Assembly: GCA_016280685.1 (NCBI GenBank)
Contig: JAEEHE010000115.1
Span: 1-16,705, forward strand
DNA length: 16,705 nucleotides
Reading direction: 5' to 3'
From: Caryophanales bacterium
Lineage (GTDB): Bacteria; Bacillota_I; Bacilli_A; RFN20; CAG-826
Shown here: positions 1 through 8,044 of the stretch, one piece after another
Numbering within the stretch: position 1 is the stretch's first letter
Layout of the letters: the number at the start of each line of letters is the position of its first letter
The notes under the pieces: generated by a model
The model's input: only the letters and a program-made list of their open reading frames with translations
Told to the model about the DNA's origin: nothing
Database searches by the model: none
Translations under genes and position numbers: made by a program

Positions 1-2270
1 GCATCACCAATCTCATCTTAAAATACGATATCAATGGTTCAATGGTCAGCTATAACAATGCCTATTTTCCTTGCGATGGCACCATTGAAGGAATGGCAAA
101 TAATTTAACTTATGTTATCGATGGTTCCTCCTTATTAGAGATGGGAACAATTGATTTTGATGCCAAATTAGCATCGGTTATCGAATTAAAAATTGATGGT
201 AATATCTTTGTAAGATTCTATGGTGATGCCATTGAAATCCATCCTTTTAATGAGACTGATTTCGTCAATTTAACACTTATTCATGTTGATAATAGCCATG
301 TTCGTCCGGAAGCGAGATTTGGTGCGACGATCATCGATAATTTCTTCGATGAAACTCCTAACTATAATCCCTATGGCTTTAAGACCGATACAACTATACC
401 TTATTATGACGCTATTAAAGGTGAAGATGGATATGCGGCTAGTTTTAAACTCACCTTAATCGGTTATGATTCTATTCCTTTAGGCGATCTTGGCGATGGT
501 CGATATGGTACTACTGGGGGACTAGTTATCTCGATTCCTGATGAGCCGATGTATGTTAAAGCTCAGCTGAAGTTTACTTCCGGCGGTAAAGAATATATTT
601 TCTATTCTAAGAGTTTCACGATTGAAGACCTCAATATTCACGTTTTAATTGATGATTACGAGAACCGCGAAACTGTTCCTAGCAATAGCGATCACATTTT
701 TAGAATCAATAGTGAAAAACTTTATATCGATGAAATAGATTCTTTAAAAACCTCTTTAGAAATCATTCCTGATCGTTTATATGACGAAAAACATGGATAT
801 GAATTATACGAAGAAACTGTTCTTCCTAAAACAGGGGATCCTGATAAATATTATTACGAACCTAGTGAATTAGAAAAAGATCTATATAAAACTGGTCACA
901 TAGAAGAGCTAAATAACATGTCTTATCAAGGAACATATAAGATTTGGGATGAAGATGAACAAAAATACGTTCCTTTCAGCGGTGTTCTTGCCTTCGAATT
1001 CGATTTCACTTCCGAGGAATTTGCTGAACTAAGTGAAGAAGAAATTAAAGAGTGCTTTGAGGGTATTGCCTCTATTCCCTTCGCTGGACGTTGGAAATTC
1101 AAAGTGGATATGACTATCACCTATCCTTCTTTGAAGGAAGAAGAACATTCCTATGTCTATTATTTCTCCGATTCACAAATGGTGGAAGCAGTAGATACTG
1201 ATTCTCTCGGTATTCATATCAACACCAATGTGCCTGATGAATTTAACTTAATCAGTGGTGCCGGAGAAATCACCATTATCCCAGAAGTTTCAGAAACATT
1301 TGCCACGAAAGATTTCTATTATGATTGGGAAATGTCGAGACATGGTGTTTTAGAAATGACCGAAGACTTTAGTGGTAAAGTGACCGTCAACCCAATCAAT
1401 CCCGGTGTTGTGACTTTAAAAGTGGTGTGTGAATCACAATATTTCTCCGAACTAACTAAGTTGATTAATATTCGTGTTTTAGATGGTGTCTATGATTCCG
1501 CGAAAGTGGTGGCCCCTGATGGTTTCCATTATGCGAATAACGATTTGACTTTATCTTTAGATGTTAGGGGCTTCACTCGTTTCTTAAATCTCGATGTCAA
1601 ATGGAGTGTTGTTGATAAGAAAGGTAAAGATCTTGCCGAAGCTAAATACGTCGATAATAAAGATGCAACATTAACTTTAGTTAAACCAGAGAGCAATGAC
1701 TATACAGTCAAAGCATCTTATGAAGGTATCTTATTAGATAAAGTCACCTTAGAAGTGAGAAAAATTAATATAGATGCATTCTTAGCGACCCATATTTGGT
1801 GGATTGTCTTAATCACCATTGGACTATGCGTCTTATTATTCTTCTTTAATAAATTAACAAAGATTGGTCGTACTACCGTGCAACATATCGATCGTGTTTA
1901 TGGTACTTTCTGCTCCTATATCTCTGACGATAAATTAACCAAAAATGAACTTAAACATATTTGTCACGATATTTCTCGATGCTTGCATCGATGTGAAGAC
2001 TTAAATATCGAAGCTTTCAACCAATATGAGAAATCCATCCGTTATTTAAGAAAATCCTTAAACGATGCAAAGACTTTATACACTAATTGGGATAAGACCT
2101 CTTTAGAAGAAAGAGGTGTCTATACAGAAAGGCTTAACGCTGATTTATCAAAAGCTTTAATCGTCGCTAAAGAGATTGAAAGCGCCAAACAATTAGTGGA
2201 TCAATATCATTTTGAGGCTAATCATCATAATTACGAAACTCTTGATGATGACAAGAAAAAACGCAAATAA
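1..2270 (+). CDS. A1: large single-pass surface protein with Ig-like ectodomain and conserved cytoplasmic domain (5'-truncated by window)
   Basis: The reading frame is open from the first base to TAA. The ATG at 42 is probably internal, because the in-frame codons before it contain no stop and no Shine-Dalgarno site precedes it. Alignment with paralogue A2 (8045-10597) suggests that about 110 residues, including the signal peptide, lie outside the window. Residue numbers count from ATG 42. A beta-rich ectodomain reaches about 575; its last two parts (about 402-480 and 485-575) look like bacterial Ig-like domains, with the NPINPG turn typical of Big-type strands. One membrane helix follows at 585-602 (IWWIVLITI start), then about 140 residues that are basic, helical and likely cytoplasmic. 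The motif RCLHRCEDLNIEA (Cys 647 and 651) is shared exactly with A2. I recognise no named family for the cytoplasmic part. The topology (outside N-terminus, inside C-terminus) is inferred. A signal-transducing, anchoring or scaffold role is possible but unproven. A terminator follows the gene. Confidence 0.85.
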   Translation, partial: ITNLILKYDINGSMVSYNNAYFPCDGTIEGMANNLTYVIDGSSLLEMGTIDFDAKLASVIELKIDGNIFVRFYGDAIEIHPFNETDFVNLTLIHVDNSHVRPEARFGATIIDNFFDETPNYNPYGFKTDTTIPYYDAIKGEDGYAASFKLTLIGYDSIPLGDLGDGRYGTTGGLVISIPDEPMYVKAQLKFTSGGKEYIFYSKSFTIEDLNIHVLIDDYENRETVPSNSDHIFRINSEKLYIDEIDSLKTSLEIIPDRLYDEKHGYELYEETVLPKTGDPDKYYYEPSELEKDLYKTGHIEELNNMSYQGTYKIWDEDEQKYVPFSGVLAFEFDFTSEEFAELSEEEIKECFEGIASIPFAGRWKFKVDMTITYPSLKEEEHSYVYYFSDSQMVEAVDTDSLGIHINTNVPDEFNLISGAGEITIIPEVSETFATKDFYYDWEMSRHGVLEMTEDFSGKVTVNPINPGVVTLKVVCESQYFSELTKLINIRVLDGVYDSAKVVAPDGFHYANNDLTLSLDVRGFTRFLNLDVKWSVVDKKGKDLAEAKYVDNKDATLTLVKPESNDYTVKASYEGILLDKVTLEVRKINIDAFLATHIWWIVLITIGLCVLLFFFNKLTKIGRTTVQHIDRVYGTFCSYISDDKLTKNELKHICHDISRCLHRCEDLNIEAFNQYEKSIRYLRKSLNDAKTLYTNWDKTSLEERGVYTERLNADLSKALIVAKEIESAKQLVDQYHFEANHHNYETLDDDKKKRK

Positions 2271-2290
2271 AATTTCTAAAATAAGAGAAT

Positions 2291-2316
2291 GACGAGCAGT
2301 GAATTGCTCGTCTTTT
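2291..2316 (+). terminator. Intrinsic terminator after A1
   Basis: An 8-bp perfect stem, GACGAGCA (2291-2298) with TGCTCGTC (2305-2312), has a 6-nt loop and is followed by TTTT. It lies 20 bases after the A1 stop codon and separates A1 from the B1-B2 operon. Confidence 0.85.
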
Positions 2317-2319
2317 ATA

Positions 2320-2349
2320 TTTACATATTTACTAAGTTAATTTTATAAA
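2320..2349 (+). promoter_or_regulatory. Candidate promoter of the B1-B2 operon
   Basis: TTTACA (2320-2325), an 18-nt spacer and TATAAA (2344-2349) resemble sigma-A -35 and -10 boxes. They fall between the A1 terminator and the strong Shine-Dalgarno AAGGAGG (2365-2371) of B1. The region is extremely AT-rich, so chance matches are easy. The terminator just upstream makes a promoter here necessary for B1-B2. Confidence 0.45.
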
Positions 2350-2378
2350 ATAAAATAAATTAAAAAGGAGGTCTTCCT

Positions 2379-4700
2379 ATGAAAAGAACATTAGTATATT
2401 TTCTTTTTGCTACATTAGCGGTTACCGCTATTACCGGATGCAAAAAACAAGAAAAAGAAGATTTTCAAACTAAAGAAGATGCGATTATCTCTTTAGCGAA
2501 GAAAAAAGTTGTTCCTTATGATGAGGGAGAAAAGATAGTTTATAAAACATTTGACGGTCAAGAATTACAAACTATCAACACAAAAGAATCTTATTCTTAT
2601 ACTGGTGAAATTCCTACCAAACATAGCGATGATCGTTATCACTACGATTTCGCTGGTTGGGATGTCACTTATAGTGCTAAAGAAAAAGCCACAATCGCTA
2701 AAGCCAAATACGAGAAAACTTTAAGAGAATATGAAGTTCGCTTTATGAATAGTGACGGCGAAGTGATTAATACTCAAATGGTTAAATATGGTCAAAAACC
2801 TGTTGTTCCAGAAGGATTTGTCGCTAATGAAAAAGTGAAAGAAGTATTTCAAAATACTACATATCGTCAAAAAGCGATGACTAGAGGTGGTAGTGTTTAT
2901 ACCGATGGTTTAATCTTCGAGGTTTTGGATGGTAAGAGTGAATTCGCCGTTATCAATTATTATGGTGAAGATGAACATGTCGATATCCCCTCTATTTATA
3001 GTGGTCTTCCCGTGACTACTATTGCTGCGGATGCCTTCCTTAATGCTCCACACGTTAAAACAATTGCTATCCCTAATTCTATTACTAATATCGAACCTTA
3101 TGCTTTCCGCGGTATGGAATCATTTGAATCCTTTATCCTCGAAGAAGGTAATACAGTTTATGCTTTAGATTCCACAGGCGCTATTTATTACAATGAATAT
3201 TGGCACCAAGGACAAGAAGACGAAGAGATTTATCCTCACCTTTTATATGTTCCAAGTGGAAAAGTTGACTTGTTAGAAATTAGCGAGAATTATTTCTCTA
3301 TCGAAGATGGCGCTTTAGATCACACTAATGCGACAATCTTAAAAGTGTCCGCGAGCGCTTTCCTATATTGCAATTATATTTTTGGTGAAAATGAGAACAA
3401 CAATGTCAAACAAATAATTTTTACCAGTGGCTATATCGGAGAAAGAAAATGTGAAAATATGACCAATTTATATTCCGTCACTATCTATGCTGAACCAGAA
3501 GATGCTGAAGAATATACATTTGGTGATTATATTGGACGTGCTGCTTTTAGAGGTTGTACCAATCTAAGAGGTATTTCCATTCCTTCGCAAATTAAATCTC
3601 TTGGAGAAGAAGCTTTTAAAGGCTGCTCTTCTTTAGAAGATGTGACCTTAAGTTTCGGAGATTTAGCTATCAATAACATCTGCAAAGATTGTTTTACTGG
3701 ATGTGATAAAATTAGAGGTTATTTATATCAAGGTGTGGTTTTCTTAGGAAATGAGACCCATAAATATCAAGTTCCGGTGAGAGTGACTGCTGATTTAGAA
3801 CAAGAATTTGTCGTTCCTGCAGACACATTAATCATTCCTGATTATTTATTTGAAAAGAACCAAACATTGACTGATGTTAACTTTGAACAATGCGAACGTC
3901 TAGTTTCCATCGGTGAAAAAGCTTTCTATCAATGTTCAGTTTTAGATTTATATACAGAAAGACATTATTTACCAGCGACTTTAGAAGAAGTTGGTTATAA
4001 AGCCTTTACTGGTACGAAATATGATCCTGAAGCTAGTGGTTCTTCTTGGTTATATATTAAAGATAATGGAGATTATAAATATTGCTGCGTCAATTTATTG
4101 AAGAACTGCACTGAATTCACTTTAAGCAAACTATGTAAATTTATTGATCCATATGCTTTAAGAAATGGTTTTGGTACCGTTTTGCTCGGCAGTGAAGGCA
4201 ATAGCAAATATGAAGTATATAAAAGCAAAATTTTAACTTATAGTTATCACATTGTGCGTGTCGCAAGAGATGTAACTATTGTTAACACTAACAGTTTTAA
4301 TTTAGGCCAATATCCTTACTTAGCAGATATTGAACCATATTGTTGTTACGAACTTTCATTAGTTAGTTTCGGATTATTATCTTCAAACGAAACTAGAGAT
4401 TATTTCATTAGTCGTATCGGCGAATACGCTTTCGCTTACTGCCGATTAAGCAATACTTTGAAATTTAATGGTAATTTGGAATATGTTGGTGAAAAAGCTT
4501 TCTATAATGGTATTAACGCAAACGTAACTTTAAAGATTTATAATAAGCTATCTTTTGCCGGCGATTGTGCTTTTGTTGCTAGTTATCGCTTTACTTTAAA
4601 ATTCCAAGGTAGTCAAATTCCTGAAACATGGGATAAAAACTTTGATGGTCAACAGGGGGGAAATACCAGCAATACCTACCTGTTTAACCAAACTATGTAG
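2379..4700 (+). CDS. B1: BspA-type leucine-rich-repeat lipoprotein
   Basis: This is a predicted surface lipoprotein. The signal peptide ends in the lipobox AITGC, with the lipidated Cys at residue 21, preceded by Lys-Arg and a hydrophobic core. Residues about 52-112 form a degenerate InlB-type repeat (YKTFDG...FAGWDVTYSA pattern), and a second, shorter one follows at about 116-160. From about 175 to near the end there are BspA-type LRR_5 repeats, with units of the form 'AF.GC..L..I.IP..I..I...AF' (for example RAAFRGCTNL, EEAFKGCSSL). The repeat stack closes with the usual cap-like IPETWDKNF, followed by a short polar Gly/Asn/Thr tail. There is no LPXTG motif, so anchoring is by lipid only. 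BspA-type LRRs are known for adhesion and protein binding; the ligand here is unknown. The start is fixed by AAGGAGG seven bases upstream. B2 follows 11 nt later in the same operon. Confidence 0.9.
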   Translation: MKRTLVYFLFATLAVTAITGCKKQEKEDFQTKEDAIISLAKKKVVPYDEGEKIVYKTFDGQELQTINTKESYSYTGEIPTKHSDDRYHYDFAGWDVTYSAKEKATIAKAKYEKTLREYEVRFMNSDGEVINTQMVKYGQKPVVPEGFVANEKVKEVFQNTTYRQKAMTRGGSVYTDGLIFEVLDGKSEFAVINYYGEDEHVDIPSIYSGLPVTTIAADAFLNAPHVKTIAIPNSITNIEPYAFRGMESFESFILEEGNTVYALDSTGAIYYNEYWHQGQEDEEIYPHLLYVPSGKVDLLEISENYFSIEDGALDHTNATILKVSASAFLYCNYIFGENENNNVKQIIFTSGYIGERKCENMTNLYSVTIYAEPEDAEEYTFGDYIGRAAFRGCTNLRGISIPSQIKSLGEEAFKGCSSLEDVTLSFGDLAINNICKDCFTGCDKIRGYLYQGVVFLGNETHKYQVPVRVTADLEQEFVVPADTLIIPDYLFEKNQTLTDVNFEQCERLVSIGEKAFYQCSVLDLYTERHYLPATLEEVGYKAFTGTKYDPEASGSSWLYIKDNGDYKYCCVNLLKNCTEFTLSKLCKFIDPYALRNGFGTVLLGSEGNSKYEVYKSKILTYSYHIVRVARDVTIVNTNSFNLGQYPYLADIEPYCCYELSLVSFGLLSSNETRDYFISRIGEYAFAYCRLSNTLKFNGNLEYVGEKAFYNGINANVTLKIYNKLSFAGDCAFVASYRFTLKFQGSQIPETWDKNFDGQQGGNTSNTYLFNQTM

Positions 4701-4706
4701 GAGGTG
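4699..4706 (+). promoter_or_regulatory. Shine-Dalgarno of B2 overlapping the B1 stop codon
   Basis: AGGAGGTG overlaps the last two bases of the B1 stop codon TAG and lies 5 nt before the B2 ATG. This tight arrangement argues for one mRNA and possible translational coupling of the two lipoproteins. Confidence 0.8.
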
Positions 4707-4711
4707 GCATT

Positions 4712-6994
4712 ATGAAAAACAGATTTTATGTTATTTTATCAATCGCTGTCTTATCAGTTGCCTCATTAATCGGTTGTGGAAATAAAAAGAGTGGTGGTGG
4801 TTCTACCGAAACTCCCACAAGCGAATCTAGTGTCACAGAAAAATTTACTGTTACATTTAAAAACTTCGATGAATTAGTTTTATACGCTACCGAAGTGGAA
4901 AAGGGACAAACTGCTGTCTATCAAGGTGATGTTCCAACTAAACCCGCTACAGCGATGAACGAATTCGTCTTCTCAGGTTGGGATCATGATTTAACCAATG
5001 TTACCGAATCATTTACCACCTATGCCCAATACAATCAAATCGCTCGTAAATATACTATTACTTTCAAGAATTATGATGGCACAGTATTACAAAACACGAG
5101 AGAAGATTATGGCTCGATGCCTACTTATAAAGGTGTAACACCTACTAAACCATCCGACGCTGTCGCGGTTTACACCTTCTCAGGTTGGGATCCAGAAATC
5201 ACTTACGTTAAAGCGGATGCCGTTTATACCGCTGTTTATAATGCTAGTTATTCACCAACCTATCGTACTACTGGTTTAGTCTATCAAATCCATGGTTATA
5301 ACGAATATTATTCCGTTATCGGTTATTTCGGTAACGATGTCAATGTCGCTATTCCTCAAGTCTTTGATGGAATCCCGGTGAAAGGTATCAAAGCCGGTGC
5401 TTTCTCTGACCATGATAAGTTAGAAACCATCTTCATTCCTAGCACCATCAATAATATTGAAGAACATGCTTTCGATAATTGTCCTGCTATCACCCACATT
5501 ACAGTCGGTGAAGGCAATACGACATATCATATCGATGATAATGGCGATTTAGGTAGTATGAACACTTTAGTCTATACTTTGCCAAGTCATAAAGGTTCTT
5601 ATGAAGTGAATAATAGATATGTTCATGTTTTATCCGGTGCTTTCTCTTGCAGCGGTATTAATACTTTGAATATCTCTGCTGATTCCTTCGATACTCTTCC
5701 AGAATTATTCGCGGTTGATGCTGCTCATATGCCATCCGCTCTTAAGAGTTTAATCATTAAAGGCGGTAACATTAACGATGAACAATTTATGGATTGCGCT
5801 TATCTTGAATCGATTTCCTTATTAAATTTAGACACTTATTCTCCAGTCACTAGAGTGGGACATCGCGCTTTCAAGAATTGTACCGCTTTAAAATCTTTAT
5901 CATTCTCTGATGAAATCCAATTCATCGGTGATGAAGCCTTTATGGGTTGTACGCAAATGGAGAGACTTAATATCGGCACTTCTGAAAATGTTCAATTATC
6001 TCATGTTGGTAGAGATGCATTTCAAAATTTACCAAATGTAAGAATGTATGATGACTATTCTGGTATTCGCACATTAGGTAATAGTGTGTGCAAAGACATT
6101 ATCGCTATGGAACCAACTTCTAAATCAATTACCGAAGCGAATATTTCTGAACATATCGTCGCGTTAAATTCTGGCCTTTTCAAAGATTGTACAGAATTAA
6201 AAACCGTCTACTTATTAGGCAATAAATTAAGCGCTATCGGTGCACAAGCATTCATGAATTGTACGAAATTACAAAACCTCTATTTCGATATAGATAATGG
6301 TGGTTTAGATAATGTTAGTTACATTCCTTATGATGCTTTCAGCGGTTGCACACAATTATTCAGCGGCAATACTTCTGTGAGTGACAAGAGTAGCGGTAAG
6401 GCCTTCTACTTGTTACAAGGTGCGACTGGCACCACTAATATCAGTGCGGATATCTTGGGTATTGATATTAACGCTTTCGCTAATAAAACCGCTTCTTCTA
6501 AGATTGCTTTAGATGAAAATAATAAAACATTTGTTGTTGATAACAATGTCTTAAGAGATATCTTTGGTAATGTTGTCAACGCTTTCTTTAATGACGTGGA
6601 AACCGATGCCTATGTTGGTGGTGAAATTACTTATAATTCCGCATTTGCTTATCAGCATCTCAATTCCTTAGTGATTGATGAAGGTGTCAAAACCATCTCT
6701 GCTAATGCATTCCATGATGCCGTTATTCCCGAAACAAAAGTAGAACTTCCTAGATCTTTAGAAAAGATTGGAAATAGTGCTTTCAATAATTTTAATAATT
6801 CTGGTAGTGCTAATAACTCTTTGTATTTCTACACAAAAGAGAATTTAAGAATCATTGAAGCAAATGCTTTCTATGGAAATCGTTCTATTTATTTCTTTAC
6901 CCCATTCGCGGAAAATCAACCTGGATGGGCATCAGGTTTCGATAATATCAGTACTTATAGATATTTCACAATCAACTATTCTTACGGTGCTTAA
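4712..6994 (+). CDS. B2: InlB-repeat plus BspA-type leucine-rich-repeat lipoprotein
   Basis: This is a second surface lipoprotein of the same design as B1. The signal peptide ends in SLIGC, with the lipidated Cys at residue 22. A Gly/Ser/Thr-rich linker follows (about 24-43). Two clear InlB-type repeats at about 44-107 and 113-176 share the pattern FTVTFKN(F/Y)D...V(F/Y)(T/S)FSGWD. From about 188 to the C-terminus run BspA-type LRR_5 units such as HAFDNCPAI, RAFKNCTAL, EAFMGCTQM and QAFMNCTKL. The end carries the cap-like NQPGWASGFD. InlB repeats in other bacteria act as extended stalks or binding modules, and LRRs as binding surfaces; the partner here is unknown. The gene is co-transcribed with B1, and a strong terminator follows 19 nt after the stop. 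B1 and B2 are clearly homologous but too diverged to be a recent duplication. Confidence 0.9.
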   Translation: MKNRFYVILSIAVLSVASLIGCGNKKSGGGSTETPTSESSVTEKFTVTFKNFDELVLYATEVEKGQTAVYQGDVPTKPATAMNEFVFSGWDHDLTNVTESFTTYAQYNQIARKYTITFKNYDGTVLQNTREDYGSMPTYKGVTPTKPSDAVAVYTFSGWDPEITYVKADAVYTAVYNASYSPTYRTTGLVYQIHGYNEYYSVIGYFGNDVNVAIPQVFDGIPVKGIKAGAFSDHDKLETIFIPSTINNIEEHAFDNCPAITHITVGEGNTTYHIDDNGDLGSMNTLVYTLPSHKGSYEVNNRYVHVLSGAFSCSGINTLNISADSFDTLPELFAVDAAHMPSALKSLIIKGGNINDEQFMDCAYLESISLLNLDTYSPVTRVGHRAFKNCTALKSLSFSDEIQFIGDEAFMGCTQMERLNIGTSENVQLSHVGRDAFQNLPNVRMYDDYSGIRTLGNSVCKDIIAMEPTSKSITEANISEHIVALNSGLFKDCTELKTVYLLGNKLSAIGAQAFMNCTKLQNLYFDIDNGGLDNVSYIPYDAFSGCTQLFSGNTSVSDKSSGKAFYLLQGATGTTNISADILGIDINAFANKTASSKIALDENNKTFVVDNNVLRDIFGNVVNAFFNDVETDAYVGGEITYNSAFAYQHLNSLVIDEGVKTISANAFHDAVIPETKVELPRSLEKIGNSAFNNFNNSGSANNSLYFYTKENLRIIEANAFYGNRSIYFFTPFAENQPGWASGFDNISTYRYFTINYSYGA

Positions 6995-7013
6995 TTATTG
7001 ATAATTAATTCTT

Positions 7014-7046
7014 AAGGTGGTACACAAAAATGTATCACCTTTTTTT
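7014..7046 (+). terminator. Intrinsic terminator after the B1-B2 operon
   Basis: An 11-bp stem, AAGGTGGTACA (7014-7024) with TGTATCACCTT (7031-7041), has a single G-U wobble, a 6-nt loop and a T run to 7046. Its arms closely resemble those of the terminator after A2 (10613-10651). Confidence 0.92.
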
Positions 7047-7072
7047 GATGGTGAAAGCCTCTTAAAATATTT

Positions 7073-7096
7073 AAAAAAGCACGAGTATATCTCGTG
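7073..7096 (-). terminator. Minus-strand-oriented intrinsic terminator between B2 and mscS
   Basis: The perfect 6-bp stem CACGAG (7080-7085) / CTCGTG (7091-7096) with loop TATAT is flanked on its left by AAAAAA (7073-7078). Read on the minus strand this is a stem followed by C and six T, a good terminator shape. Read on the plus strand the tail is only GTTTAC. No minus-strand gene lies next to it. Confidence 0.55.
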
Positions 7097-7125
7097 GTTT
7101 ACTAATTTTGTTTACTACAATTATA

Positions 7126-7154
7126 TTTCAAAATCTTATTTGATTTTGTAAAAT
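7126..7154 (+). promoter_or_regulatory. Candidate mscS-A2 promoter with dyad (possible operator) in the spacer
   Basis: TTTCAA (7126-7131), a 17-nt spacer and TAAAAT (7149-7154) could be -35 and -10 boxes; the -35 match is weak. A perfect inverted repeat, CAAAATC-N6-GATTTTG (7129-7148), occupies the spacer. It could bind a dimeric regulator or be an AT-rich chance hairpin. The terminators upstream require some promoter in this gap for mscS. Confidence 0.35.
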
Positions 7155-7190
7155 TAGATTATTAGAGAACAAAATAGGGGAGGTTTCATT

Positions 7191-8030
7191 ATGGAAGAAA
7201 TCTTTGAACAAGTACGTTCTTATATCACAGAATATGGATTTAAACTCTTACTCGCAGTCTGTATTGCGGTCGTGGGTTTTGTTATCGCCTGGTTTATCGG
7301 GTTCTTAATCAAGAAGATATTCTTAAAGACTCGTGTCGATGGAGCCATATTAACATTTATCGTTTCTATCTTAAGAATCTTGATTGTCGTTCTTGCCGTT
7401 TTAGCGGGAGCCTCAGTCTTAGAATTATCGACCAGTGGTCTTATCGTTTCTTTAAGTACTATTGCCCTTGCCATTGGCTTAGCCTTAAAGGATTCATTCT
7501 CTAACTTAGCGAACGGCATCTTAATCATCGTTAATAAACCCTTTAGACGTGGTGACTATGTCTCCATTAATGGTATTGAAGGTAAAGTCCATAACATCAA
7601 ACTATTAACTGTCGAATTAATTACCTTTGCTAATGTGAAGATTGTTCTCCCCAATAGTACTGTTCTTAATGGTAATGTTATCAACTATTCATCTTTAGCC
7701 ATTAGACGTGTCGATATGGAATTCTCTGTCGCCTATGGTAGTGATATGGATAAAGTAGAAGAGACATTAAGAAAGATTGCTCAAGAACATCCTCAAGTTC
7801 TCAAATCTATGAAGATTAATATCTATATGAAATCGCATGATAATTCCGCAATTACTTATAGTGTGAAAGTATGGGCGAACAATGGCGATTATTTCTCTGT
7901 GGCCCATTCTTTCCCAAGACTTGTTTATGATGCCTTTGAGAGAGAAGGAATTACCATCCCCTTCAATCAACTCGATGTGCATTTTGATAACGCTGTTAAA
8001 GAAATCCCTGCTCCCAAAGATCTTGATTAA
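7191..8030 (+). CDS. mscS: MscS-family small-conductance mechanosensitive channel
   Basis: This is a tension-gated channel that lets ions and small solutes leave the cell during hypo-osmotic shock. At 279 residues it has the usual length of the compact MscS type (E. coli MscS is 286). Membrane helices lie at about 18-42 and 51-76, and the pore-lining TM3 at about 83-115. The TM3 and beta-domain signature is very clear: ALAIGLALKDSFSNLANG followed by KPFRRGDYV, the same pattern as E. coli MscS. The beta domain (about 120-170, with the VLPNSTVLNGNVINYS block) and the alpha/beta cytosolic cage (about 170-270, ending FNQLDVHF) are complete. GGGGAGG seven bases upstream fixes the start. The A2 gene starts 14 nt after the stop with its own strong Shine-Dalgarno, so channel and ectodomain protein share an operon. 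Confidence 0.95.
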   Translation: MEEIFEQVRSYITEYGFKLLLAVCIAVVGFVIAWFIGFLIKKIFLKTRVDGAILTFIVSILRILIVVLAVLAGASVLELSTSGLIVSLSTIALAIGLALKDSFSNLANGILIIVNKPFRRGDYVSINGIEGKVHNIKLLTVELITFANVKIVLPNSTVLNGNVINYSSLAIRRVDMEFSVAYGSDMDKVEETLRKIAQEHPQVLKSMKINIYMKSHDNSAITYSVKVWANNGDYFSVAHSFPRLVYDAFEREGITIPFNQLDVHFDNAVKEIPAPKDLD

Positions 8031-8044
8031 TAGGAGGTGCTTAT

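Noticed and set aside
42..44. ATG at 42 as the true start of A1
   Set aside because: The frame is open to the window edge, no Shine-Dalgarno precedes this ATG and no signal peptide follows it, while paralogue A2 has about 110-125 more residues at its N-terminus.
2379..6994. B1-B2 as a recent tandem duplication
   Set aside because: Domain order is the same but I see no long stretch of near-identical DNA between them, so the duplication is old or the genes were recruited separately.
7014..7046. The stem AAGGTGGTACA resembles the T-box sequence AGGGTGGNACC
   Set aside because: It lies right after a stop codon, has no stem I or specifier loop upstream, and the next gene is an MscS channel and not an amino-acid gene. 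It works as a plain terminator.
7220..7528. Antisense open frame of 102 codons within mscS
   Set aside because: It mirrors the codon bias of the mscS helices, has no ribosome site or recognisable domain, and mscS is certain.
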